31,065 nt of DNA from a virus. The stretch spans positions 1-31,065 of the IMG/VR virus record IMGVR_UViG_3300031227_004701; one strand, written 5' to 3'. Position 1 is the stretch's first letter; each line of letters starts with the position of its first letter. Position numbers and translations under genes: made by a program. The notes under the pieces are model-generated. The model made no database searches and had not been told where the DNA came from. It saw only the letters and a program-made list of their open reading frames with translations. Shown here one piece after another: positions 22,696 to 29,555 of the stretch.

Positions 22696-23504
22696 ATTCT
22701 TGTTTTGAGAAGGATGTATTGGTTAGGACGATGCCTTTGATCCCCAATTCGCCCTTTTTCATTACCACCACCGCGTTTTAATAATCTTATTGCCTTAACT
22801 TTTATTAAATATTCTATAGACGGATAGAGGGCCCGTGTGTCTAAAGCTTCATAACCGTCTATAGGTAATCCCCAAGTATTTGACCAATTAAACCTTTTTC
22901 CAATTTTAGCAATGGGCCTTTCCCATTCCAGATTATCTTGATTACCAGTCCAGTACTTTAAAAATGCTCTTGCTATCCTTTTATACTTAGGATTTATATA
23001 ATTTCTACGCATTTTATCTATTTCGTTTATATTTTGTAAAAATTTATACCAAGAGTTTTTTCCATACCTTCTCCTTGTCGCATTAAGTAAATATTGATGA
23101 TTATCTCTTAACCAACAAGTGTTAAATTTACTTTTAGATTTTATTCTTTTAAATTTCTTTTTAATTATTTTTTTAGTATAAACAGTATTACATAACTTCC
23201 CCGCACAATAGTGACTACAAAACCTACCTGCGTTTTTTATCCCGCCTACTTGGCTTGGTGGATTTTTAAATTGTTTACCACACCACCGACATTTCAATTT
23301 AACTCTCTTTCTCCGTTGGTATTTATCATGGCATTTTACATTACAAAAAATCCTCTTTTTCGTAAAATTATAAAGACTCTCCCATTGCCATTTTCTTTTC
23401 CAAACAGCGGGACATTTTTTCTTCTGTATTGCCCCCCACTTCCTTATTTTAAACCTCTTCCTCTTTAACTCCTTCCCACAATATTGACAAAATCTTTTTT
23501 TCAT
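22692..23504 (-). CDS. Multi-zinc-finger basic protein, function unknown
   Basis: A 270 aa very basic protein. ATG 23504 is the start because it overlaps the previous stop by 4 nt. The N-terminal ~105 residues hold Cys pairs: FCQYCGKEL, IFCNVKC, LKCRWCGKQF and FCSHYCAGK, the fingers seen at the front of phage HNH-type proteins. The rest is lysine- and arginine-rich helical sequence, without a visible HNH or GIY-YIG catalytic motif. It could be a DNA-binding protein or a homing-endonuclease relative that lost its nuclease. It sits in an insertion-like interval between terminase and portal. Confidence 0.5.
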   Translation of the reverse strand: MKKRFCQYCGKELKRKRFKIRKWGAIQKKKCPAVWKRKWQWESLYNFTKKRIFCNVKCHDKYQRRKRVKLKCRWCGKQFKNPPSQVGGIKNAGRFCSHYCAGKLCNTVYTKKIIKKKFKRIKSKSKFNTCWLRDNHQYLLNATRRRYGKNSWYKFLQNINEIDKMRRNYINPKYKRIARAFLKYWTGNQDNLEWERPIAKIGKRFNWSNTWGLPIDGYEALDTRALYPSIEYLIKVKAIRLLKRGGGNEKGRIGDQRHRPNQYILLKTRI

Positions 23505-23632
23505 TTTATCTTTCTTGTATAAGGCACGTTCCAATATTGACTTTTACAAGCAGGACAACGCTTAGGAATCCAGTCACCTCTTTTCCACCATGTGTTTCCA
23601 CACCGTATACATTTTTGAATAGGGCTTTTCAT
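23501..23632 (-). CDS. Small zinc-ribbon protein (43 aa)
   Basis: A 43 aa protein, MKSPIQKCIRCGNTWWKRG..., with CIRC and CPAC pairs and the pattern C-x2-CG-x2-W, P-x-x-CPxC. This is common for small phage and bacterial zinc ribbons that recognise nucleic acid or protein. The stop overlaps the next ATG by 4 nt. The promoter -10 box ends only 8 nt upstream of the ATG, so its mRNA would be almost leaderless and has no Shine-Dalgarno site. Confidence 0.6.
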   Translation of the reverse strand: MKSPIQKCIRCGNTWWKRGDWIPKRCPACKSQYWNVPYTRKIK

Positions 23633-23639
23633 TAAGATA

Positions 23640-23668
23640 ATACTACCACAAGAGGAATAACCTGTCAA
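23640..23668 (-). promoter_or_regulatory. Sigma70-type promoter TTGACA-17-TAGTAT
   Basis: The -35 TTGACA is at 23663-23668 and the -10 TAGTAT at 23640-23645, with a 17 bp spacer. The TGA stop of the MurB-like gene forms part of the -35 box, as at 4664-4669. The predicted start near 23633 lies almost on the ATG of the zinc-ribbon gene. Confidence 0.65.
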
Positions 23669-24471
23669 GTCCAGACAACTATCTCTAGCTCCAACTTAGT
23701 CTTATCTTGTATCCTTTTTATTAATGTCAATACTTCTGTTGAATCTGCCCCGCCAGTATTTAAGATAAAGGAAGGGAACATTGGCGAAGTTACTGCTTTA
23801 CCCTCCCATGCTCCAACCATTCCTATCCTTCTTATTATATCATTCCCACCCCAGCTTCCCTTGAAACAGCAGCCAGCCGAAGGAAAGGAAGGATAATCCC
23901 TTTTACGAACCTCCTGTATCTTGTCATAAATCTCTACTAATTTTTCATCCAGTTCCATTCTAAAAACAGCATTGATAACAATCCAGTCGTTTTGGAAAAC
24001 ACTTGTTCTGCGTCCAAAACAGCATTCTTCTTTACTAAACACTTTTCTTTCCCTTGTTAGTCTATTAAAAGCTTCAACGCTAACTAAATAATCCGATATT
24101 GTTCCACGGGACGCGCCAGCGTTCATGACAACAGCCCCCCCAATAGTACCGGGAATCCCTGAAATATGTACAAGTCCTCTTAAGCCAATTTTAGCGGTCA
24201 TTAAACCTGCTTTTCTTAACAAGAAGCCCGCTTCTACTAATAAGCTTGTTCCAGTAAGTCTAAAAGCGTCTAAGCTAATTTTTATGACTGAATTAACTCC
24301 TTTGCTAACTAAAATATTAGTACCCGCCCCCAGAATGTAAGCTGACTTTAAGGTTTTAGAATCTATTGCCATCAAATCGTCCACAGATTTAACAATGTAA
24401 AACCTTTTAGCAGGGCCTCCTATTTTATAACTCGTGTGGTTGGCTAATGGCTCATTTCTAAGTAATTCCAT
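23665..24471 (-). CDS. murB: MurB-like UDP-N-acetylenolpyruvoylglucosamine reductase
   Basis: A 268 aa protein with the MurB fold. NHTSYKIGGPA (11-21), AYILGAGTNILVSKG (44-58) and SGIPGTIGGAVVMNAGA (104-120) form the FAD site, and FPSAGCCFKGS (196-206) is the active-site loop. MurB normally reduces UDP-GlcNAc-enolpyruvate to UDP-MurNAc with NADPH. Two odd points: Cys201 stands where E. coli MurB has the proton-donating Ser229, and the YRxS motif reads R154-R-T-S, so its Tyr is replaced. It is somewhat shorter than host enzymes (about 300 aa). It overlaps the pyruvyl transferase gene by 14 nt, so the two probably act together. The family is clear; the substrate may not be the peptidoglycan precursor. 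Confidence 0.85.
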   Translation of the reverse strand: MELLRNEPLANHTSYKIGGPAKRFYIVKSVDDLMAIDSKTLKSAYILGAGTNILVSKGVNSVIKISLDAFRLTGTSLLVEAGFLLRKAGLMTAKIGLRGLVHISGIPGTIGGAVVMNAGASRGTISDYLVSVEAFNRLTRERKVFSKEECCFGRRTSVFQNDWIVINAVFRMELDEKLVEIYDKIQEVRKRDYPSFPSAGCCFKGSWGGNDIIRRIGMVGAWEGKAVTSPMFPSFILNTGGADSTEVLTLIKRIQDKTKLELEIVVWT

Positions 24472-25516
24472 CTTTTATCCCTTTAATTATTAATTGATAA
24501 ACGCTTTCTGCTTTTCTTTTTACTCCTGGAATAGTTTTCTCTAAACCTGCCCTAATTTGTTCCTTTAGCTTCCAAACACTGACAGCATATTCAAAAATAT
24601 CTTCCGCCTTAACCGTTTCCGTTAAAAGTACATTATTAAAGGGATAATCAATCATTTTCAATAATCCAGGCATTTTAAAGTCTATGTCTGGTGTCATTGG
24701 AACAAACGGAGTACAAGCTGACGCGGCATAAACTATGCCATGATACCTGTTAGATATTAAGATACCGTCTTTAAGAATGTCAATTAACTGCCCAGCGTCA
24801 GGTCTATCGTTAATAACTAAAGATTTATGATCCATCATTCCTGCTATTTCATTGGCTTGTACTCTATCATCCCTGCTTCCATGACCAATGGGAATAAAAA
24901 CAACTGGACCTAATGTTTCTACTGCCATGTCTGCAAACTTAGCAATTTCTTTTAATAGTCCTGGAGCGGCCAAGTATCCCCTTATACCTATTTTAACTGC
25001 TTCTGGTGGAAGGAGTTTAGGATACTTTTTAGCTTTAACAGTAAAAACGCCATCGGGGAGTAATTTAAGATGATAACCATTAACTCCTAGATGTTGAATT
25101 AATTTAAAAGACTCTTCTTCTCTCGCAACAACCAAATTAGCATTATTAAGGACGGTCTTGCCCAATTCCCTAGTTTCTTTACTCAAATTCCCTATAAAGG
25201 TCTGAGAAGCAAAGAAGGTTGGTTTACCAAGGCGCTGAGCAACTCTGAAATAGGTGAAGTGATTAATCATATCGTCCCCATTCATGTAGCCACCGCCCTG
25301 ACTTATTACTACATCTGCTTCCTCTAATGCCTTAGAAGAAAGCAATGGCGCTACTTTAACCTTTCCAAGCTGTTCTACGTCCCACGCTTCAGTTTTTTGC
25401 GAACAAATAGTAATAGAAACAGGAAAAGCTTCTTTTAAATGATCTATCATGCTTTTCCAAATAGCCACGTCACCAGTATTGCCAGTCTGCCAACAATGAG
25501 TTAGTAAAATATTCAT
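24458..25516 (-). CDS. Polysaccharide pyruvyl transferase family protein (CsaB/WcaK-like)
   Basis: A 352 aa GT-B-like enzyme. NILLTHCWQTGNTGDVAIW (the GNxGD motif) opens it. Then come ADVVISQGGGYMNGDDMI, NANLVVAREEESF and LLPDGVFTV, and in the second lobe VVFIPIGHGSRDDR and ISNRYHGIVYAASACTPFV (the R-x-HG segment). Family enzymes move pyruvate from phosphoenolpyruvate onto sugars as a ketal, for example on secondary cell-wall polymers. The start overlaps the 95 aa gene by 4 nt and the end overlaps the MurB-like gene. A phage-encoded copy next to a MurB-like enzyme is unusual. The target sugar is not evident. Confidence 0.85.
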   Translation of the reverse strand: MNILLTHCWQTGNTGDVAIWKSMIDHLKEAFPVSITICSQKTEAWDVEQLGKVKVAPLLSSKALEEADVVISQGGGYMNGDDMINHFTYFRVAQRLGKPTFFASQTFIGNLSKETRELGKTVLNNANLVVAREEESFKLIQHLGVNGYHLKLLPDGVFTVKAKKYPKLLPPEAVKIGIRGYLAAPGLLKEIAKFADMAVETLGPVVFIPIGHGSRDDRVQANEIAGMMDHKSLVINDRPDAGQLIDILKDGILISNRYHGIVYAASACTPFVPMTPDIDFKMPGLLKMIDYPFNNVLLTETVKAEDIFEYAVSVWKLKEQIRAGLEKTIPGVKRKAESVYQLIIKGIKDGIT

Positions 25517-25800
25517 ATTAACACTATCCTTTTTTTAACCATAACCGACTTAATAATATTATCTGTTTCTTCCGCCTTAATCTGTGTCACTACATTGTCT
25601 TGAACAAAAGTCCTAATAGTACCATAACCAGTCCCATAAGCTAAATTAGCCAAAGCCCTAACATAGCTGGTGATAATAAGTGGATTAACGCCTGTTTCTT
25701 CTAAAGCTATTTTAATTAAATAAAGTTCAGGATCTAATTTCCTTATTACTTCCCAATAAGATTTTAAATTAGCAGCCTCGACTGTTGGTAGTGATTTCAT
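25513..25800 (-). CDS. Conserved-looking small protein after large terminase, unknown
   Basis: A 95 aa protein (MKSLPTVEAANLKSYWEVI...) with a mixed helical pattern (LKSYWEVIRKLDPELYLIKI) and a central ALANLAYGTGYGTI segment. It overlaps TerL and the pyruvyl transferase gene by 4 nt each, so it is translated with them. It could be a small packaging accessory protein, but no motif supports this. Confidence 0.55.
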   Translation of the reverse strand: MKSLPTVEAANLKSYWEVIRKLDPELYLIKIALEETGVNPLIITSYVRALANLAYGTGYGTIRTFVQDNVVTQIKAEETDNIIKSVMVKKRIVLI

Positions 25801-27113
25801 AAACCTATTCTAAAACTCTTTTCACCAACCCTGCCAAATCGTGCTTGATCTGGCGGTGCTTGATCCATGCTTGTCTTCTTATAGCTGACAGCAAAATATC
25901 CCAAAGCGTCCATAGCGTGATCGTTAGCCTTCTCAGGTACATCGGGTTCATTTAAGTCTTGTGCTTGGGTAACTGATTTCTCTTTCCACCTATATGTTTC
26001 AAATTCATTAATTGTATTTTGACAGTTTTTGAAAACAAATAAACTTGGATTGCCTTTTTCTTTTTGGGTGACCTTCTCAACAAAATGTCCTGGTGAAGAC
26101 TTAAGTCTCTCTGCTACCTTCTCAATTCTAAGCCTAACCCAGCTTTGCTGATTTGTGCCAGACTCCCTAGTTGCCGGAGTAATATAGATACCCCTTTCTT
26201 GAAATTCTTTAATCCATTGCGCTCCAGAAGGATCACCATAACTTGATACAACACTTTTAGAGTAAGTATTGGAATTAATAATACCGGCATGATAATCGAT
26301 AGTCTTGCCGGCTAAATAGTGTTCGTCAATAATAAACCAGTTGTCGTCGTCATCAACTCCAACCCAAAGACAAACAGTGGGATTAGTAGAACCAAAGTCA
26401 AGACAGCGATAAATACTAAAATCTACATCAAAGGGTTCAATGACATGAATGCTTCTGTCAAACCCTTTATACACAAGTCCTGTATACTTTCTAAAGTCAG
26501 CCATGTATTCTTGAGCGAATGTATCTTCAGTCAACTCGGCTTTAGCTTGATCTATCTCTCCTTTTGGAATGAAATTATTATCATACGAAGTGAATCGCCA
26601 CGACTTATAACTTCCCTCTACTTGTCCCAACTCATATAACTTATGGAAATGATTAAAACCTTTTGGTGTTGAAATGAAGATAGTCGGGGCTTCGTAATCT
26701 GTTAAAGTGGGTCGCAATACTTCTAACCATAACCAGTCCCAGTTTCTTATACTAGCGATTTCGTCAATCACTAAACCTCTTAATTTAACTCCTCTTAGTG
26801 TATCGGGGTTCTCAGCACCTTTTAGTTCAATGATACTGCCGTTTATAAGTTCAATCGAGAGATATGGTCTGCCAATAATTTTCCTAATCCACTTCTTTGG
26901 TATCTCTTTCTGGATGTCTCTCCAATGAATCATTTCCGACTGCTTATAAGTTGGTGAAACTATCCAGTAGATTCCTCGTTCTTTAATTGCCCAGCCCAAC
27001 ACAATCATTCGGCTTAAAACTGATTTGCCTGCTCTTCTTCCAGCACATACAACTTTAAACCTATGGTTATCCCTCAATACCTGGCTTTGCCACTTCGATA
27101 GTTTGACTCTCAT
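25797..27113 (-). CDS. terL: Terminase large subunit (ATPase and nuclease)
   Basis: A 438 aa DNA-packaging motor. Walker A is AGRRAGKS (residues 24-31), Walker B is LVIDEIAS (114-121) with the catalytic Glu, and the coupling motif is ISTPKG (~147-152). The RNase H-like nuclease domain shows CLDFGSTNPTVCLWVG (first Asp), SYGDPSGAQW and NDHAMDALGYFAV (last Asp). It binds the portal and cuts concatemeric DNA. The ATG overlaps the small terminase gene by 47 nt and has no strong ribosome binding site, which suggests coupled translation. All expected motifs are intact. Confidence 0.92.
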   Translation of the reverse strand: MRVKLSKWQSQVLRDNHRFKVVCAGRRAGKSVLSRMIVLGWAIKERGIYWIVSPTYKQSEMIHWRDIQKEIPKKWIRKIIGRPYLSIELINGSIIELKGAENPDTLRGVKLRGLVIDEIASIRNWDWLWLEVLRPTLTDYEAPTIFISTPKGFNHFHKLYELGQVEGSYKSWRFTSYDNNFIPKGEIDQAKAELTEDTFAQEYMADFRKYTGLVYKGFDRSIHVIEPFDVDFSIYRCLDFGSTNPTVCLWVGVDDDDNWFIIDEHYLAGKTIDYHAGIINSNTYSKSVVSSYGDPSGAQWIKEFQERGIYITPATRESGTNQQSWVRLRIEKVAERLKSSPGHFVEKVTQKEKGNPSLFVFKNCQNTINEFETYRWKEKSVTQAQDLNEPDVPEKANDHAMDALGYFAVSYKKTSMDQAPPDQARFGRVGEKSFRIGL

Positions 27114-27492
27114 TGTCTATGTATTCTAATTTCATTTCGCCGATATTAATTTGGGTTACACTAGATGGCGGTTCTACCATTTTATGATTTACTTTTAACA
27201 AGAAAATCGCCATTGCTTGATTAATTTCTTTACCCCCATACATACCATCATTCATTAATTGGACTTTCTGTTTGGCTAAAAGCTTTTTTATTGTGTCGGA
27301 AAAGTCTTTATATTTCTTAGACCATTCATATATCGTATCGGTGTTTATCTTAAGGTGAAGGGCTAAACCCTCTACTGTTGGCAACTCCATATTTCCCCGG
27401 CCACACATTGCCAAATATTTTTCAATCTCTTTAAAAACACCAATATTATATTTTGTTGGCCTGCCGATTAAGCCTTTTGAGTGTTTTCTCAT
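27067..27492 (-). CDS. terS: Terminase small subunit (GP3-like DNA packaging protein)
   Basis: A 141 aa protein from ATG 27492. KGLIGRPTKYN leads into a helix-turn-helix region (LPTVEGLALHLKINTDTIY, then EWSKKYKDFSDTIKKL) and a helical oligomerisation region (QKVQLMNDGMYGGKEINQA). This is the order of GP3-type small terminases, which bind the packaging site on DNA and feed it to TerL. The gene precedes terL and overlaps it. It starts inside the HNH gene, with a 47 nt overlap. Confidence 0.8.
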   Translation of the reverse strand: MRKHSKGLIGRPTKYNIGVFKEIEKYLAMCGRGNMELPTVEGLALHLKINTDTIYEWSKKYKDFSDTIKKLLAKQKVQLMNDGMYGGKEINQAMAIFLLKVNHKMVEPPSSVTQINIGEMKLEYIDNESQTIEVAKPGIEG

Positions 27493-27811
27493 AATCAAAG
27501 TTAGGTGATAATATATTCTTTTTCTTCTTCAAGTAAGCATAGTCTTTTGGTCTTGCTTTCTTAAACCATTCAAGAAACCATATTGGATCATTGTGGGCGC
27601 TTTCTTTTCCTCCTACATGATGGGTGTAACCAAGTAAGCAGCCATTTCTTAAATCATATCTAAGTGTTAAATTCTTACGGCCAACCACGTGATGAGGCTG
27701 ATTTCCAATCTTTTGGCAAATCTCACAACATCCATTATTCTTCTTTCTTATTATACTACTCCATAACTTATCACACTTTTTTCTTAATGTTTTCTTACTT
27801 GGTTTTTTCAT
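27446..27811 (-). CDS. HNH endonuclease-like protein, terminase-associated
   Basis: A 121 aa protein with an HNH-type core: CCEIC (28-32), NQPHHVVGRKNLTLRYDLRN with H40-H41 and N56, and LLGYTHH with H64-H65. The layout follows NinG-like and terminase-adjacent HNH proteins, which nick DNA during packaging. The second Cys pair that usually flanks the final HH is replaced by Gly-Tyr, so zinc binding there is likely altered. It is basic (KKPSKKTLRKKCDKLW). The ATG overlaps the stop of a 32 aa membrane peptide gene by 4 nt. Confidence 0.75.
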   Translation of the reverse strand: MKKPSKKTLRKKCDKLWSSIIRKKNNGCCEICQKIGNQPHHVVGRKNLTLRYDLRNGCLLGYTHHVGGKESAHNDPIWFLEWFKKARPKDYAYLKKKKNILSPNFDYEKTLKRLNRQANKI

Positions 27812-27906
27812 ATCAACCCCACTAAAAATAAAATCAAAGTACTAACTGCAAACCAAGCCACAATAACAATCAATCCTGCCATTAAACAACCTGTGTTATT
27901 ATTCAT
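27808..27906 (-). CDS. 32-residue single-pass membrane peptide
   Basis: A tiny gene encoding MNNNTGCLMAGLIVIV..., one hydrophobic segment (residues ~8-31) and almost nothing else. The ATG at 27906 follows a CTAACC-hairpin element by about 11 nt. The stop overlaps the HNH start by 4 nt (ATGA), which argues for a real gene. A small membrane peptide at this place could be a lysis or anti-host factor. The function is unknown. Confidence 0.5.
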   Translation of the reverse strand: MNNNTGCLMAGLIVIVAWFAVSTLILFLVGLI

Positions 27907-27917
27907 AAGAATTTCTC

Positions 27918-27933
27918 TAACCGATAGGTTAGT
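27918..27933 (-). repeat. Hairpin element CTAACC-TATC-GGTTAG, copy B
   Basis: A palindrome giving a 6 bp stem with a 4 nt loop on the minus strand, between the 46 aa gene stop and the 32 aa gene ATG. The flanking AATAACTAACC...GTTAGAGA is shared with copy A at 28457-28475. It could be an operator or an RNA stem controlling the start downstream. Confidence 0.5.
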
Positions 27934-28069
27934 TATTAAATAATTCTTTTAAATCTTGAAAAACTGCTATGCCCATTCCTATTGCCAAGCAGTAATCCCA
28001 AAACATAGAACTTTCAATCTTTAAACTACTAATAAAAAATGTTATTCCAACACTAATAACTGTTCTCAT
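27929..28069 (-). CDS. 46-residue hydrophobic peptide
   Basis: Encodes MRTVISVGITFFISSLKIES... then WDYCLAIGMGIAVFQDLKEL, with one or two hydrophobic stretches suggesting membrane insertion. Its ATG overlaps the YopX-family stop by 4 nt (ATGA), and the frame is complete to a TAA at 27929. Together with the 32 aa peptide it forms a pair of small membrane proteins just ahead of the packaging genes. No family is recognised. Confidence 0.5.
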   Translation of the reverse strand: MRTVISVGITFFISSLKIESSMFWDYCLAIGMGIAVFQDLKELFNN

Positions 28070-28452
28070 CTTAATAACCTCTCTGGTAATAATTCAGGAT
28101 TCTCATAAATGTTGCCAATTACTTTTAATTCAATTCCAATTATATTTCCTTCTTGAAAATAATCATCTTCAGCCATTCTATCTACTAATGAAAATTTTGC
28201 TTTTTTGTCTTCCCATTTTACTATAAACTTGCCTCCAGCAAGATTAACAATATCCCCAGAATAAATCTCTTTTTTATTCTTGTCTTTGAGGCCAATGAAT
28301 TGCATAAGTTCTAATGATGTAGACTTAACCCATAGGGCAACACCTTGTTTATTTTTTACCTGTGTAGATTTAAAATTGTTTCTAAATCCCGATACATCGA
28401 ATATTCCTTGATTATTTTCTTTATCCCAAGCCCTAAATTTAATTTCTCTCAT
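28066..28452 (-). CDS. YopX-family phage protein
   Basis: A 128 aa protein with the clear YopX signature: MREIKFRAWDKENN at the start, LELMQFIGLKDKNKKEIYSG and DIV in the middle, and ELKVIGNIYENPELL at the end. The family is common in phages of many bacteria and its biochemical role is unknown. A strong GAGGAG site lies 3 nt before the ATG, just after hairpin copy A. It heads a coupled run of small genes that continues into the packaging module. Confidence 0.85.
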   Translation of the reverse strand: MREIKFRAWDKENNQGIFDVSGFRNNFKSTQVKNKQGVALWVKSTSLELMQFIGLKDKNKKEIYSGDIVNLAGGKFIVKWEDKKAKFSLVDRMAEDDYFQEGNIIGIELKVIGNIYENPELLPERLLR

Positions 28453-28456
28453 CTTC

Positions 28457-28475
28457 TCCTCTCTAACTGATAAGG
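28457..28475 (-). repeat. Hairpin element CTAAC-CTTATCA-GTTAG, copy A
   Basis: Second copy of the element at 27918-27933: AATAACTAACC is identical, with a 5 bp stem and 7 nt loop here. It lies directly upstream of the YopX ribosome binding site. Two copies at equivalent positions suggest a shared regulatory role, either a protein-binding operator or a translational control stem. Confidence 0.45.
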
Positions 28476-28493
28476 TTAGTTATTTTTTCCTTT

Positions 28494-28553
28494 CTAAATA
28501 AGGGTTAAGCCCCGTCCTGTATATTCTGCGAGTTCTGCGTATAAATTTCTCAT
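28494..28553 (-). CDS. Micro-gene, 19 residues
   Basis: Encodes MRNLYAELAEYTGRGLTLI. Its ATG overlaps the stop of the 28550-28903 gene by 4 nt, the same coupling used by longer genes here, and the peptide has normal protein composition. I know no homologue that can be named. It may be a real micropeptide or the remnant of a longer gene. Confidence 0.4.
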   Translation of the reverse strand: MRNLYAELAEYTGRGLTLI

Positions 28554-28903
28554 TTTTCTAATATCTCCTTTACTGGTTTCCAAAGTTTATTACACCATTC
28601 TCTTGGATCATGAAAGACAGCTCCATTTATTCCGTCATCAAGTAATAAGTAATCTGTCCACTTATAATAGTTTTTAAACTCAAAATCATCATTCTCATCC
28701 AAAAACTCAATAAGTTGGCCGATGGAGAGGAGAGGAAGCATACCAAAAGGTATTAAGCCATTTTTATCTTTAAATAAATCAATATCTATTTTGTTATATT
28801 CGTCTACTGCCCGCCCAATATGTTTTTCACACCACTCTTGATATTTTTTTCTTCCCCTTCTGCTCAATTTATTTAATTGTTCAACTGTGATTCGTTTTTT
28901 CAT
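28550..28903 (-). CDS. Phage protein of the 'IGQLIEFL' type, copy 2
   Basis: A 117 aa protein, MKKRITVEQLNKLSRRG..., paralogous to the 30212-30583 product. Both share ITxxQLNxLSxxGRxxYxxWC, LPLLxIGQLIEFL and a C-terminal LW-x-x-VKE(I/V)L. The central LLSIGQLIEFLDEN motif occurs in small phage proteins of unknown role. This copy lacks the terminal zinc ribbon of its paralogue. The ATG lies inside the end of the gene upstream (23 nt overlap), with AAAGGAA as ribosome binding site. Confidence 0.6.
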   Translation of the reverse strand: MKKRITVEQLNKLSRRGRKKYQEWCEKHIGRAVDEYNKIDIDLFKDKNGLIPFGMLPLLSIGQLIEFLDENDDFEFKNYYKWTDYLLLDDGINGAVFHDPREWCNKLWKPVKEILEK

Positions 28904-29138
28904 TTTTTCCTTTCAGGGAATTTAAAAGCCTATTTATTATATGATTAGAAAATGGGTCGCCTATTTCATTTCTACAATCTTTTATCCTCCCCACCATTTC
29001 CTTCTCAGCGTTAGAGATTTCTTGTTCAACTAAATTTTTTAAATGTCCTCCTAAATTCCATTCGCCTATTACCCTATTGCTTTTTATTCCAAATTTTTCA
29101 AGTAATTCTCTAATTAATTTATTTATTCTACTTTCCAT
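28881..29138 (-). CDS. Small protein, tandem relative of 29128-29400
   Basis: An 85 aa helical charged protein (MESRINKLIRELLEKFGIK...). It shares with the gene upstream the pattern EKEM-x-x-(R/K)I and a C-terminal LLNSLKG. The DNA around the shared C-terminus, including the next gene's ribosome binding site, is repeated (near 28909-28925 and 29146-29160). This points to an old tandem duplication. The function is unknown. The product has no membrane segment or metal site. Confidence 0.55.
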   Translation of the reverse strand: MESRINKLIRELLEKFGIKSNRVIGEWNLGGHLKNLVEQEISNAEKEMVGRIKDCRNEIGDPFSNHIINRLLNSLKGKNEKTNHS

Positions 29139-29400
29139 TATTTCCTTTCAGGGAATTTAAATAGTTTAATAATTCTCCTCGGTGAATGAACCTATCACCA
29201 TCCCAACCAGGCTTGCTACTTCTTATTTCATGATAAGTGTCACTCTCAATGTTTTTTATTATCTTATTCCCCATTTCCTTCTCTTTGTCTTGAATAACCT
29301 TAACAATCTCATCTGCAACATTCCACCAAGAAGCACTATTAGTAGCATCATTTATCCTAAGTATTTTATGTATTTTTTCTGTTAATTCTTCAGTTTTCAT
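29128..29400 (-). CDS. Small protein, tandem relative of 28881-29138
   Basis: A 90 aa helical protein (MKTEELTEKIHKILRIND...) with SWWNVADEIVKVIQDKEKEM and a C-terminal ELLNYLNSLKGNN. It overlaps the next gene by 11 nt; that gene's ribosome binding site (AAAGGAA) is within its last codons. Its own ATG overlaps the stop of the Cys-rich peptide gene upstream. The function is unknown. Confidence 0.6.
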   Translation of the reverse strand: MKTEELTEKIHKILRINDATNSASWWNVADEIVKVIQDKEKEMGNKIIKNIESDTYHEIRSSKPGWDGDRFIHRGELLNYLNSLKGNNGK

Positions 29401-29555
29401 TTTAAATCTCCTTCAAGTTTTTCAGCACAATCAAAACAATGACCTTCAGATTCTTCTCTACACTTCTCTTGTTCAATTCCACATTCTTTACAAATATGAC
29501 GCCCAACTTCACCACACCAACCACACATTTCTCTCAACTCTTTTTTAGTTTTCAT
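29397..29555 (-). CDS. 52-residue Cys-rich zinc-binding protein
   Basis: Encodes MKTKKELREMCGWCGEVG..., with CGWC, CKEC and a later C-x-x-C (CFDC) plus two histidines, a likely double zinc ribbon. Both ends use 4 nt overlaps (with the RlpA-like gene upstream and the 29128-29400 gene downstream), which supports a real gene. It may bind nucleic acid or regulate host functions. The function is not recognised. Confidence 0.6.
   Translation of the reverse strand: MKTKKELREMCGWCGEVGRHICKECGIEQEKCREESEGHCFDCAEKLEGDLK

Noticed and set aside
22692-23504. HNH or GIY-YIG homing endonuclease call for the zinc-finger protein
   Set aside because: Only the zinc fingers are visible; no HNH, GIY-YIG or LAGLIDADG catalytic motif could be found.
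27918-28475. CRISPR-like repeat pair
   Set aside because: Only two imperfect copies about 540 bp apart with genes between them; no array structure.
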